Shown piece by piece: positions 22,640 to 35,030 of a stretch of DNA of 64,000 nucleotides (positions are counted from its first letter, which is position 1; each line of letters begins with the position of its first letter). The DNA is from Antedon mediterranea (taxonomy: Eukaryota; Echinodermata; Crinoidea; Comatulida; Antedonidae). The translations under genes were made by a program, and so were the position numbers. The stretch covers positions 2,795,001-2,859,000 of the forward strand of contig NC_092677.1 in the NCBI RefSeq assembly GCF_964355755.1, given 5' to 3'. The notes under the pieces were generated by a model that ran no database searches, was not told where the DNA came from, and saw only the letters and a program-made list of their open reading frames with translations.

Positions 22640-22990
22640 CGGAAGAAAGAAGGAGAAGACCCCAAAACAAAGACCCATGTTTTAAAATTGTATTTGAATG
22701 ACAACACACCAGGCTAATAAACACAATATCCCAATTTTTAACCTTTTCAGAAGTCTGTGTGCGAAATAATCAAGGGTCTTCTTTTTTTGTACACATCCTA
22801 TATTGGTGCATACAAAACGAAGACCCATAATTTTTAAATTTTATTTGGATGATAACACACCAGGCTAACACATATCACAATATCGAACTTATTCAGACAT
22901 TTGGGTGCGAGACAATCAAGGGGTGGTCTTCGATGTGTACACATCCTATAATGCAATAATGGGTGCATACAAATAATTAAAAGACCGTTT
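22640..22990 (+). repeat. Two diverged direct repeats of about 155 bp
   Basis: AACAAAGACCCATGTTTTAA (22663) and AACGAAGACCCATAATTTTT (22816) each start a unit containing AACACACCAGGCTAA, TGTGCGAAATAATCAAGGG (or its variant) and TACACATCCTATA. No gene is seen in 22440-23385. Confidence 0.55.
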
Positions 22991-23384
22991 TTTTAAATGC
23001 TAAATGAATGACTAGCTGTGTATCCGTCCTTGGTCATTGAGGAATTGATATGCTTGAATCCGTTTTCATAGCTAGTCGTCACGGCAGATCATGAAGTGGA
23101 TGAAGACTTACTGAATATAACAACAGTCATAATCTTAATATTTTATAGATTTGTACAAATCAATTTTAGAGTACAATTTCTCCTTAGCAACGATATCCAT
23201 GAATTTGTATGAAGTTTATGTTATTACAACGCAAATATCATAGCAAGTCGACTAAATACTAGTAATGGTGAGTGAGACGATGACGACAGACATTACATTT
23301 CAAGTGACCATACCAAGTCGACTAAATATGAACGCTTTAAAAGGATTCGATTTTTGATGAGGGAAGTAGTTACAAGTGAAAGGT

Positions 23385-25264
23385 TATTAAACTACAGTTT
23401 GGGCTGGGCATATCCACACTGCCAGATAGTCATATAAACAGTGCACACTTTTTTTTAAAGTGTTTTTTTTCTAGTTTTTTTAAAGAGGTACTCTAGTAAA
23501 AAAACATATTTCAAGATACTTCTACTTAACATAGAAAAATATCAGCAAATAAAGTTTTTTCGTTGATCAATGAAACCGAAGTGAACGATACCTGATTGGT
23601 GTTAAACGTCGTTTGGTTCTTTTATCCTCGTTATTCCATCAACCACGACTTGTAGTTGAGTTTAGATGATAAAAGATCTCATGAGAATGAAACTTATGAA
23701 TGCTGACAATATTTTCGATCAGTTTTTATTTTGATGATGTCATCATGGTTACAAATTATTTTTTTAAATAAGTTAGGTCACCTAAGGTCATCTTGCAATA
23801 GTTTCATCAGTGACATATCTATTATCGCGCTCACAGACCAAATTAAACACTATATGCATGACCTTCAGGTCATAGGTCTATGAGGCCTGGGGTTCCTTTC
23901 GCTACGCGATACGCTAAAGCCTCTGGTTTCGCGTCATTGATACTATCATGAACGCGCTTCAATTCACCAGGGTTCAACCTTACTGATTGCGACAAACTGT
24001 AACTGCAACTACTAAACAATTACACACCCAAGTCAAATCTTATTCAATAATATTTTCTATTAATACATATTTTAAATTTAATACTTACACAACCAATAAA
24101 TACTCAAAACAGTTTTAAACATATTAAAACAAATCATTTGGTCAAGACCACTTTATATAAAATTTTTCTTGGTTTTTTTGAAAAATGGAAAATTGTTCCA
24201 AACTTCTTTTCATTTAATAAAAATTTAAGTAAAATTTTCTAATTTAAGTGATTTGTTCTGAAATCTAAAAAGAACTATTTTGTTACTTTTCTAAGTGTGT
24301 AGTTAGGTAAAAATAATATTACATTCACAGAACAAGCAAGGCGCTGCGACTGCACCGCGAAAAAACGCCGGTGACAAACGCCTATGCTTATACACTGTGA
24401 TGTTTTTTACGATGGATTTTAAGTAGTGAAACAAATTTTTCTAATTTTTTTCAATTACACAGTGATGTAGGCCAATCTTTTAAGATCATTTTACAGTAAA
24501 AATGTTGTCCATACGACTCTCCGTTGAGGAGTTACGAATTTTTAAGTAACTTGTCTTCTGTTTCGTGAAAAAGGCGTAACACAATCTAAAACAGTCTCTC
24601 CATCCTCAACCCACGAGGTCCCTACATGAATGACCTTTAAAGTCTATTAACATTCACTTATAAGGTTTACAAAATAAAATATCAAACCAATCAGTTGGTA
24701 GTGTGCTAAAATGTTCTGAATCTTCCTCTATGGTACTTGCTACTGTCTTTGTTTATAATTAATAGATTGCATATACTACAGTACAAATCTAAACCACACG
24801 TCTCTTTATACTCAGCCCATAGGATGTCTCTGTATGAGCCTCTACCTACACTCCACCAGGAAATTAAAAAAAATAAGCGCGTTAAATGAGTGTAAATATA
24901 TTGATGATGAATTTTCTGTGTGCTATATTCTGATAAATTATTATATATTTATATAATTCATGTAAGAAACTTCCAACCGATGTGGGTATATCTGCAGAGC
25001 TGCAGCGACACACATCTTACTGGAGGAGAAGGAGGACATCATGCACTGGTATACTGCTGTATGCGCAGGTATCCTGCAATCATGGTGTGTGATCTGTTGG
25101 TGGTGGACGACAGCATCAACAGTAAGCATGGAGACCTGCTGGATGTTATTGCCGTTTGTGCTACTCGGATGCATCGTATAGCTTATACCGAAACATGCTC
25201 TGCAATCTCGAAATTGTAGCCGTATTTTTATTGACATTTGGAACATTGATTGATTAGCCCCCAC
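23385..25264. repeat. Diverged third copy of the block downstream of TTC12
   Basis: Starts with ACAGTTTGGGCTGGGCATAT as at 12169 and 38436. Also shared are TAACATAGAAAAATATCAGC, the Ser-type GGTTTCGCGTCATTG region, AAAATGTTCTGAATC, TTGATGATGAATTTTCTGTG and an orphan ORF. It is more diverged than the other two and interrupted by unrelated sequence (23700-23860, 24060-24660). Confidence 0.65.
24941..25264 (-). pseudogene. Orphan ORF family member C
   Basis: Up to 107 codons on the minus strand. MGANQSMFQMSIKIRLQFRD resembles the N-terminus of member D (MSTNQSIFQMS), with QQVSML in the middle and AALQIYPHRLEVSYM at the end, followed by early divergence. The central LSNRSYTV segment has been replaced. 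Unrecognised family; probably decayed. Confidence 0.4.
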
Positions 25265-25844
25265 ATTTTACATGAAAAATAAATAAATAAAAAAGAAATA
25301 GTATTTTACCTTGATTTGTGATACTTGGAGGATAGTAATACCCCTTTTCATAAATATTTATTGTATTTAGCAAAATAATTAAAAATGTATTTGTTATGTA
25401 ATATATATAATGTAATATGTTGTTGCTATATAAAGTACAAGAAGCAAGCAAATCAATCATTGAAAATGTCTGGTAGTAAATAATTGCTTGCCATTTCTTT
25501 GTTATCCAAAATATTTTTACCACATTTTTTACATGTTTGGTTAGATCAGGGAGTAACAACTCCCTGGTTAGATGTAATGAAAATAAAAAGTAGTTAATCA
25601 TTTTGATGGAAATGGTATGTAAATAAACAAACACAAAAGAATTATGTTTACAGTTCAATTATTGTCAGAATAATAATTGTTTGATCTTATTTGCCTAACC
25701 TTTTTCCCCGCATCCTTGTTTGCCGACGGACGCGATGGTGTGCCGACGCACAGCCGGAGCCGACCTGTCCCCCCCCCCCCCACCTGCTAGATACGCCACT
25801 GCCAGTACGTTGTATATTTCCACGAATATGTTGTACAAAGTGTT

Positions 25845-25972
25845 TAGGATTCCGGCAGCTTGATTCAGAATCAACGCAAGTGATTGGTCAATTGAAAATC
25901 GCTTAGTTTTCAGGGTTAGTTTGTGTTACAATGGGCAGTTGAGTTCCGGTGCCGGAATCCTAACCACGGCGT
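25845..25972. mobile_element. Short MITE with TTAGGATTCCGGCA ends
   Basis: TTTAGGATTCCGGCA at 25845 faces TGCCGGAATCCTAACCACGG at 25951. The interior carries GATTGGTCAATTGAAAATCG, shared with the copy at 44981-45336. Confidence 0.7.
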
Positions 25973-26440
25973 AGGCGTATGTCATATGCTTGTAATTGTA
26001 TTTTTGGCGGTGATTGCCTTCCATAGATATCTTAGTTTTCAGATCTAGATTTTTTTTAATGGTGGGTAATGTATTTTTAGAATTAGACTATTCCATTACC
26101 AAGGGGGTTTATTTCAATGATGTGATGAGATTTTCAGTATAAATTATTATAAACAATTTAGATTTTCTGGTGGTACTGGCCTTCTTATCTAGAATCACCC
26201 ACAACAGAATGTTTTCTCTCGCGTGTACCGTGAAGTCACATGTTCTCTCTGTGTACTATCGTTATACACACACTACTTAGTGCAATGAATTTTTCCGAAT
26301 TATTTTACTCCTTTTTTAAAAATCTCTTTTTTCGTTTTTTAAAAAAAATATATTATAAGGGGGAGGGGTGCGCGCCGGTTTCGTGTATGTAATGTAAATT
26401 TTGTCGACAAATTGTCAATTCCCGGCCCCCGACTTCAAAA
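25973..26440. other. Non-coding AT-rich stretch
   Basis: No gene recognised. Contains poly-T and poly-A runs near 26310-26350 and a GGGGGAGGGG stretch at 26360. Confidence 0.4.
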
Positions 26441-26454
26441 TCCTGGATACGCCA

Positions 26455-26620
26455 CTGCGCGTACTCGCAGAATTGAAACGTACAACATACTCGCAGAAAC
26501 GTACAACGTATTTGCAGAAACGTACATGTACTTGAAGAAAAGGACAACAAAAAGACATGCACAAAAACGTACAACGTGTTCGCTGAAACAGACAAATACA
26601 AAAACGTACAACGTGGTCGC
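26455..26620 (+). repeat. Degenerate minisatellite (AAACGTACAACGT core)
   Basis: The words GAAACGTACAACGT, CGCAGAAACGTACA and AAACGTACAACGTGTTCGC recur five to seven times at irregular spacing near 24 bp. Small ORFs across it reflect the repeat. Confidence 0.6.
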
Positions 26621-26719
26621 GAATGCGCAGAAAATAATGGAATCAGTATATAAGTAATATTGAAAGGTATTGGTTATTACATGGAGGTATTATACCGCCA
26701 TAGTTGTTATTACTTGTAT

Positions 26720-27640
26720 TTTCACGCTGCTGCTCTAGCCCGCTACGTCACAAGAGATGACGTAATCAGATATAAAGCTAGCAGCAGTTTTAGTACTGAG
26801 AGAGTGACATAAATGCGAAAATGCATACTCCACTATAATTTATAGGTCCAGCTGTTGCACCCAAAAGACGTCTGGGAAAAGAGTCTATGAGTGCTCACGG
26901 TTGAACGATTTTGCATTCTTGCCCTTTGATTGGTTGACGCAATCAACAGATTGTGGAAGAATTTCCACTTGTGCCAACTTGAAGTATACCCTTTTTACAC
27001 TATCGACTGAGAGAGGAACACGGGGTGGTTGGATTTTCCCATTTACACCAGTCAATAAAAACCACAACACCGGAGTTTAACGGCCCGGTGTACTAACAAC
27101 TGCGAGGTTACACCGCTGTTACGGTGATAGTGTAAAAGGGCTTGTCTCTAGAGGGTATTCAGTTGCATGCATAAAGTTCACCTGTACAAGATCAATGTCA
27201 TCAGCCAATTGAAGTTGAACAAAATAAGGAAATACTGCTTTCAGACTTTGTTGTAGTTAATAGAAGAAAAAGGAAATCAGCTGTAACACAGTCACTTGTT
27301 TCAAATGCACGATCATCTGTATGGATATAAATAACTAAGAGAAAAGAAACGTTTAATTATAACTCCAAAACCATTGTCTGACAGACAATTTAAGTATTTT
27401 TTGCTTTGAATTAAATTTTTTCAGGTAAATAATTGGTTAACGCGAATAACTATTATGTGACAATAAAATGACACATTCAAAAACAAATTTCAAATAAAAA
27501 ATATTTTTCAGGGGTGGGGGGGAACAACATATCTTTAAAACTGTTACGTCAACAAGCGAGCAGCGTTTTTTGTAAGAAATATTTTTTGTTTATTTTGTTT
27601 TCGGTTATTTACGGTTGTTTTTTTGGGAATTAGACTGACC
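26720..27640. other. Mosaic of transposon remnants
   Basis: CACGCTGCTGCTCTAGCCCG at 26725 is matched by CACGCTGCTGCTTTAGCCAG at 42369, and the downstream strings AAACCATTGTCTGACAGACA (27369) and CAAGCGAGCAGCG (27553) match 42755 and 42927. A 40-codon open stretch at 27205-27330 (LLSDFVVVNRRKRKSA) looks coding but I cannot assign it. The right arm of a GGTCAGTCT element ends near 27640. Confidence 0.45.
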
Positions 27641-27932
27641 CGAATTCCCAATTTTTTTATCTGAGATCTTGGTGTTCTGTTGCAGAAACACACATAGAGG
27701 GGGCGCGACATCCCATGGAATTTGGAAATCATCGATTTAATTGATATGATATGATATTGATCAAAGATCGTATAGCGCCACGTAGTCGTGGCGCTATAGT
27801 ATCTTTGGCAGAGGTAAAGTAATGTTTAAATGATGCAGGAAAGGTCAGAGGGCAAAGGTCGGATTAAAATTTACTTTACTCACCTTGCTCACTGAATAAA
27901 AAAAAATATAGGATTTTTTTTATTGTTGACAG

Positions 27933-28664
27933 GTAAAAGAGCAATAATATATAGGCAAGCCAGTGGTGGTGTAACAGAACGGACGAAGATTCTGGCCGAG
28001 ATATCGGAAGAATTGGATAAAATTAAAGTAGAAATGGAGGAAAAAGGATCAAGCATGACTGATGGATGTGAGTAATCATCAAAATATGGTAGTGATATGC
28101 CCAAATATGATAGTGATAGGCCTAAATATGGTAGTTAAATGCTTAAATATGATAGTGATATGCTTAAATATGGTAATGATATGCCCAAATATTAGTACTG
28201 ATATGACATCATCATGTCCATATATATGGGCACATCACATTTTTTTGTCACATAAAGTTTGATAGTGTAGACAGAGCTTTAAACAAACAGAAAAGACAAA
28301 AGTCTAACATATAAATAAATGTGATTGGAAATCGCTTGCATGCGTCCAAAATGAGCTCTGTTTAATGTCGTATTTTTTAACTGTAAAAGCTTTACTTTAA
28401 ATTGAATTGTGTCAAATCTGATATACATTCTATCATGTTATATATAAATTCATTTCTTTGATATGATTCTTTTTCTCAGCCCCACTTGTAAAGATAAAGC
28501 AAGCATTGCAGCGACTCAAGAACGAAATTCTACAAATGGATATCCGGATAGGAACGGTGGAACACACGTTATTAGCAGGCAAACTTAAGGATAAATCAAA
28601 TCTACAAAAAGACATGAACAAAACATTAACAACGTCACAATATGATGACTACAAGCAGTACTGA
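27933..28664 (+). pseudogene. IFT57: IFT57 3' end: last two coding exons only
   Basis: IFT57 is an IFT-B complex subunit acting in ciliary transport. Exon A 27933-28067 encodes QASGGVTERTKILAEISEEL and EKGSSMTDG. Exon B 28480-28664 encodes SPLVKIKQALQRLKNEILQM, DIRIGTVEHTLLAGKLKDKS and ends YDDYKQY-stop. Donor GTGAGT and acceptor TTTTCTCAG join in frame (GGA-T/CC). These are the coiled-coil C-terminal residues of the vertebrate protein. No earlier IFT57 exon is seen back to the TTC12 copy 1 block. Either the upstream exons lie before the window, with copy 1 sitting in an IFT57 intron, or this is a truncated duplicate. The start of exon A is less certain than its end. Confidence 0.8.
28065..28280. 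mobile_element. GTCTACACTATCAAAC-family MITE with expanded inner repeat, in the IFT57 intron
   Basis: AAATATGGTAGTGATATGCC-type 21-mers are repeated about six times, then ACATCATCATGTCCATATAT, GGGCACATCACA and AAAGTTTGATAGTGTAGACA. It follows the exon A donor immediately. Confidence 0.7.
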
Positions 28665-28918
28665 GAAGAAGTCAATTATAAAATATGAACTATAAATAAT
28701 ACGGAGAAGAAGTCAATATCATAATGACACATTCTGCATTCTGATGTTGGCTGAAAGTACCTCTTAAGAAAAAAAACTGTACTATGGCAAAAAAACGAAA
28801 CTGTATTAACACCTCTGTTTGGACTTGTTGGGGTACATGTCATATTAAAGTGGACACCCTTGTTAGGGTAAAATATCCTTTGATAATACTTTCTTTTTTA
28901 TCAAACTTTGTTTATTGA

Positions 28919-28924
28919 AATAAA
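28919..28924 (+). terminator. Candidate polyadenylation signal of IFT57
   Basis: AATAAA followed by an A run, 255 nt after the IFT57 stop. Later AATAAA hexamers exist, so this is the nearest candidate only. Confidence 0.35.
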
Positions 28925-29539
28925 AAAAAATAGATACAAATAAATTATATAAAAATATTAAATTAAAAAGACACCCATGTACAAGTATTAACTTGTTGTA
29001 GATGTGTATATTAATAGAATAGTATCAAAGAATTGAAATTTCATATAAGTTAATATTAAGTAAATATTTGTGCATTAAATTTACATACTGTAATACTGTA
29101 CATAATTAATACACCTTGATGTGGTATTTTCTGTTGACGTATTTCAGCGCTTTTAAACATAGATAATATGTCGATAAATTTAATAAATTTGTTGTAAAAT
29201 TTTATAGCATGTTCGTATTTTTTTGTCTTGAAAATAAAATACAATGGAATTATGATACTGACGCGTTTGATAATTGACAAACGCATGTTGACGTACTACC
29301 GCCATTGAGAGAAAAAACTAGAGCGCAGACATACGGTCGCCGCGCGCGGGGAGAGAGAAGGGTTTAAGTTTTTTAGGTCTAAAATCTGGTTTGGCTTTAG
29401 GTGATAGTCATGATGGATCCATTCCAAAATAAGGAAGGCGATCCAGAACTTGTTGATTTTCTTTCAAAAGTTGATGAAATTGGTTAGTAAAAACATGGAG
29501 TAACTTTTACTCCACCATGGTAAAAATTGTAAAATAAAG

Positions 29540-29810
29540 CCTGGTCTGCTACAGTGCTAGGCTAGGGCCAGGCCCCTAGCTAGGGCCTAGCTAGGTATTA
29601 GTAGTAAGCCTGCCTAGGCCTAATTGTGTGTTGGACCTAGCCTAGTCTAGTAGAGGCTGTGCTTGCTTGGCTAGCTAGCTAGGACTGGCCTAGTAATAGG
29701 AGGCTAGGTGCGAAAGTGCAGTGTTTGTAGCGCCTTGTTTAATATCATGTTATATAAAAGAAGTAGGCCTAGGCCTCCCTAGCAAGGCCTAGGCCTATAT
29801 AATATTTCAC
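29540..29810. repeat. CTAGGCCTAG-rich intron 1 tract (copy 2)
   Basis: Counterpart of 1555-1800, with extra or missing GGCCTAG words. Confidence 0.5.
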
Positions 29811-29885
29811 TTTGGTTGCTTTGCACATTATTATTATTATTATGTATTGTAGATAAAATAGTTAAAGGATTGAATACAGAAGATG

Positions 29886-30710
29886 GGATATGACCGGTTG
29901 GGCCGCCGACAAGTTGAGCCGCCGGTAATTTCTATGAAACGCCCAGTGCGTCTTTTACGACATTTCGCGTAGTGATAGAGGGGTTTCCTAGTACATAAGT
30001 TCATGGTCTTTAGGTTTATTGTGTCATGAAAATAAATAATAATTACATACTACAATTTTGTTGGTTTGAACCGCCATAACAACACAGCAAAGGAAAGTAG
30101 TCATATTTAATAATTTAATTGTTTTTAATCTTTCAAGGTAAAAATGCAGTGCACTCCATAATATTTTTCTCGCGTAAAATCACGTTGTCTCTCAGGACTA
30201 ATAAGTAATAGAGTATTGATACTCTTCGAATGAGGTTAAATAATTATTATTTTTTATCTACTATCTTTTAATATCATATTTGATTGAATTTTACAATGTT
30301 AATACACAGAATATTTTACTAAAAAACGGTGATTTTATGCAATTATTTTACCGAAAAATGGAGTAGGCCTAGTTCATACAACTGCCGCCTAAGGGGGAAA
30401 CATGTTTACGTCATTTTTGGCTAAAAACGATCACTTTCGGTCATGTTTTAGGCCTTATATTTTGGAATCTACAAACAAGTCAGATATTCATAATTATTTC
30501 TCTTTAATTATAATATTTAATAATATATACTAAAAACCGTGATATATAAACTTTGGAATATACATCGTTATTATATCTAATAATTAATATAAATAGAACT
30601 TCTATTAAATAGAAACGAGCACCGGCGAAAGTAAGCATTTGGCGTTTCATAGAAAATAACGTTTTTCTGGCGGCGGCTCAACTTGTCGGCGGCTCAACTT
30701 GGCCTAATCC
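29886..30710. mobile_element. 825 bp TIR element in TTC12 copy 2 exon 2
   Basis: The 9-bp CAGAAGATG flanks it (29877-29885 and 30711-30719) and occurs once in copy 1. Left end GGATATGACCGGTTGGGCCG and right end, inverted, GGATTAGGCCAAGTTGAGCC share the subrepeat AAGTTGAGCCGCCG. Arms are about 40 bp. The interior is AT-rich without a transposase. A 9-bp TSD suggests a Mutator-type MITE; this is inference. Confidence 0.88.
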
Positions 30711-32995
30711 CAGAAGATGACAGTGAACAGAAAAAGGCATTATCAAAAGCAGACAAGATGATTAAAGAAACTGAGACCAGTAGTAAAATCAACAAGACAA
30801 TCATTAACAAGACATCAACAAACGGCATGGTTAGTTTTATTGTATACTTTTTGGTACCGGTTGTTGGTTGTGGCTTGCCATATAAATGAATAGATATTAT
30901 TATAACACTATTTTTGTATCTTTGTTCTTTCAGGACGTAGGTGGGCTTCCACAGGGAATGACACAAGGTATAGCTTGAAATTTAACACTGGGCTATTGGT
31001 CACTCAGGTGTTAATTTACAAAAATAATTGTAATTTTTCATTTTGAATGTTTGAACCTTTATTTCAGATGCTTTCATGGCATCAGTAGAAGCTGACGCAA
31101 GGGAGCGTGCTCAGAGACGTAAAGTTAAAACAAAACGAGCAACCGAGTGGAAAGAGAAGGGAAATAAAGAATTTAAGGCTGGAAAGTTTGAGAAAGCTGT
31201 TGAATATTATACTGAAGGACTTGAATGCCTCAAAGATATGGTGGTCCTTTACACAAATAGAGCTCAGGTATTTAAACTTATTTAAAAATGGGGATCTTTA
31301 CATGATTGTAACCCACAATTCTTAAAATGTTGTCACTTGCTCTTAAATTATTGTCATAAATTCTTAGAAAGTTGTCAATTATAATTAAATTATTTTCACC
31401 AATTCTTAGAATGTTGTCACTCTTAAATTATTGTCACCAATTCCCAAAATCTTGTCACTTACTTTTAAATTATTGTCACCAATTCTTAGAAATGTTGTCA
31501 ACTGTTAAATTACTGTCACCAATTAAACTTACAGTACACTTTAAGTTGTTGCTGACACTGTAATTTTTATTGAGTTTTTTGGTTACGTTACAGGCATTTA
31601 ACAAACTAGCTCAATACAATGATGCCATAAAGGACTGTGACACAGCTTTAGTCATTGATGATAAAAACACAAAAGCTCATATTCAGAAAGGCAATGCTTA
31701 CCTTGGCCTGTTACAGTATACAAAGGCAATAGAAACATATCAAGAAATATTGAAAATTAACCCAAAACAAGAAAAAATAGTTAATGGTAAATAAACAAGT
31801 TAAAACAACAATGTGGTCTGCCGTCACAAAGTATATTCATAATTTGTTTTTATTAAAAAATTGAATTAGTATATAATGTAATGATTACTAATTATTAATT
31901 TTCTTTTGTTAAGCATATTGAGGCTTTGTATAATACGCTATATAAACCCCATTTATTATTTATTTGTTAATGATGTAGGTTTTTTTTTAACTTTTAGATT
32001 ATGTTCAGAAAGCATCCATGGCCATGGAAGCATCAGAGGCTGAAATGGCAGCCTCTAAACTTATAGCAGAAGAGGACAAGGAAGCTTCAAATCTATTGCA
32101 ACTTATTGAGAAACTGGGACAGACAGACAAACCGGTTGTTTACTATGTTGGTGGCTTGCAACTCCTTGCAGCTCAAATAAATGATGGTAATCAAAACATG
32201 TTATTTACTTGTGAGTTAGTTAGTAGTTGGTTAGTTGTTAATTGATAATAGTTAGTTGTGAGTTAGTTGTTACTTATTTGTTAGTTAATTGTTAATTGAT
32301 AATAGTTAGTTGTCATTTACTTGTTAGTTAGTTGTTAGTTAGTTGGTTGTTAGTTTGTTGTTAGTTTGTTAATACTCATTTTTATATATTTCTATACTCT
32401 TCACAGATATATCAAAGACGTTATTTCGTTCAAATTCTGGATTTGAACTGCTTTTTGACCAATCATACCTTAGCAAGAAAATTCAGCATGCTCCAATGAG
32501 CACGGACACCGAGATCTGTGAGCTTGCAAGAGTGGCCGTACATGTCTGTGTACAAGTCACAGCAAAACATGGTAAGAGGGACGTACTGTACATACAGCAT
32601 AACAATTACTTAATAGTTTAATATCAAAATGTGTTGATAAAATAGTTATAAAACCACCTAGAAACTAAGTTCTTCTAAGTGAAATGTTTAAAAATCCTTT
32701 ATAATTAAAGATCGTCTCCAATTAGAGACCACTTTACCTAACTGAAGTTAATGAACACAAAAGTATAATAGAAATGCTTTAGTTAGGTGATTCTAATAGA
32801 AGACCAAGACTGCTAAGAGGGAATAGTAAAAATGAGTTTTACAATTAGATTAATATTGTTGTTAATATTATTATTATTATTCAACAGAAGTAAACACTAA
32901 GTACATACTTCAGCAAAATGGTTTTAATGAGTTCTTTCTCAACTGTCTCCAATCGACGACTAGTGTTCTGCTGAAAGAGGATTGTGCAAGATTCT

Positions 32996-34740
32996 TGTTC
33001 CAATTGTCACAGACCAGCCTAGCACGATCTATCATTATATCAAGGCTTGATACATCAAGGTAAATGAGTGGTTGGAAATGATTAGGCCTAGGATACATAG
33101 GCTTTTTGTTCCAATTGTCACAGACCAGCCTGGCACGATCTATCATTATATCAAGGCTTGATACATCAAGGTAAATGAGTGGTTGGAAATGATTAGGCCT
33201 AGGATACATAGGCTTTTTGTTCCAATTGTCACAGACCAGCCTAGCACGATCTATCATTATATCTAGGCTTGATACATCAAGGTAAATGAGTGGTTGGAAA
33301 TGATTAGGCCTAGGATACATAGGCTTTTTGTTCCAATTGTCACAGACCAGCCTAGCACGATCTATCATTATATCTAGGCTTGATACATCAAGGTAAATGA
33401 GTGGTTGGAAATGATTAGGCCTAGGATACATAGGCTTTTTGTTCCAATTGTCACAGACCAGCCTAGCACGATCTATCATTATATCTAGGCTTGATACATC
33501 AAGGTAAATGAGTGGTTGGAAATGATTAGGCCTAGGATACATAGGCTTTTTGTTCCAATTGTCACAGACCAGTCTAGCACGATCTATCATTATATCTAGG
33601 CTTGATACATCAAGGTAAATGAGTGGTTGGAAATGATTAGGCCTAGGATACATAGGCTTTTTGTTCCAATTGTCACAGACCAGTCTAGCACGATCTATCA
33701 TTATATCTAGGCTTGATACATCAAGGTAAATTAGTGGTTGGAAATGATTAGGCCTAGGATACATAGGCTTTTTGTTTCAATTGTCACAGACCAGCCTAGC
33801 ACGATCTATCATTATATCAAGGCTTGATACATCAAGGTAAATGAGTGGTTGGAAATGATTAGGCCTAGGATACATAGGCTTTTTGTTCCAATTGTCACAG
33901 ACCAGCCTAGCACGATCTATCATTATATCAAGGCTTGATACATCAAGGTAAATGAGTGGTTGGAAATGATTAGGCCTAGGATACATAGGCTTTTTGTTCC
34001 AATTGTCACAGACCAGCCTAGCACGATCTATCATTATATCTAGGCTTGATACATCAAGGTAAATGAGTGGTTGGAAATGATTAGGCCTAGGATACATAGG
34101 CTTTTTGTTTCAATTGTCACAGACCAGCCTGGCACGATCTATCATTATATCAAGGCTTGATACATCAAGGTAAATGAGTGGTTGGAAATGATTAGGCCTA
34201 GGATACATAGGCTTTTTGTTCCAATTGTCACAGACCAGCCTAGCACGATCTATCATTATATCTAGGCTTGATACATCAAGGTAAATGAGTGGTTGGAAAT
34301 GATTAGGCCTAGGATACATAGGCTTTTTGTTTCAATTGTCACAGACCAGCCTAGCACGATCTATCATTATATCTAGGCTTGATACATCAAGGTAAATGAG
34401 TGGTTGGAAATGATTAGGCCTAGGATACATAGGCTTTTTGTTCCAATTGTCACAGACCAGTCTAGCACGATCTGATCTATCATTATATCTAGGCTTGATA
34501 CATCAAGGTAAATGAGTGGTTGGAAATGATTAGGCCTAGGATACATAGGCTTTTTGTTCCAATTGTCACAGACCAGTCTAGCACGATCTATCATTATATC
34601 TAGGCTTGATACATCAAGGTAAATGAGTGGTTGGAAATGATTAGGCCTAGGATACATAGGCTTTTTGTTCCAATTGTCACAGACCAGCCTAGCACGATCT
34701 ATCAATTATATCTAGGCTTGATACATCAAGGTAAATTAGT
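32996..34740 (+). repeat. 111-bp tandem array across the exon 8 donor, 16 units (copy 2)
   Basis: Same unit as 6786-7750, expanded to 16 units between donors at 33060 and 34731. One unit has a 5-bp duplication (GATCTGATC at 34471) and one an extra A. All units keep the CAG-exon-GTAAAT structure. The minus strand reads open as a 37-residue repeat because 111 is divisible by three. Confidence 0.95.
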
Positions 34741-34852
34741 TGGTGGTAATTATTAGACCTGAAGTATACATATACTCTTCGAAATGATCACATACTGTAT
34801 GACCATGTGCAATGTGTTATATACATAGGTTAATGAAGAATTTGCGATTCAT

Positions 34853-35030
34853 TTTTATTTATTTATTGACCAATTCACCTTTGGACAGTCCAAAAGCAAA
34901 ACATAACAATTTGAAAAAGAAACAAAAAGAAGGAAAACATAATGAGAGGGGAAAAAAAAAACTTAGTTTGCTTTCATCATTTGCATGTAAATATTGTGTC
35001 CATATTGTGTCATTATTTGTGAATACTTGT
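34853..35030 (-). mobile_element. Retroelement 3' tail inserted in intron 8 (copy 2)
   Basis: Absent from copy 1. Begins with TTTATTTATTTATT on plus (an AAATAAAT-type tail on minus) and GACCAATTCACCTTTGGACA. The remainder is A-rich. Too short to classify. Confidence 0.5.

Noticed and set aside
27933-28664. Complete IFT57 gene in the window
   Set aside because: No exon for the calponin-like N-terminus or central coiled coil was found upstream between 21 and 27.9 kb.
32910-34705. Minus-strand ORFs of 37-residue repeats (up to 284 codons)
   Set aside because: They are the antisense of TTC12 exon 8 and its 111-bp array. Openness follows from the period of 111.
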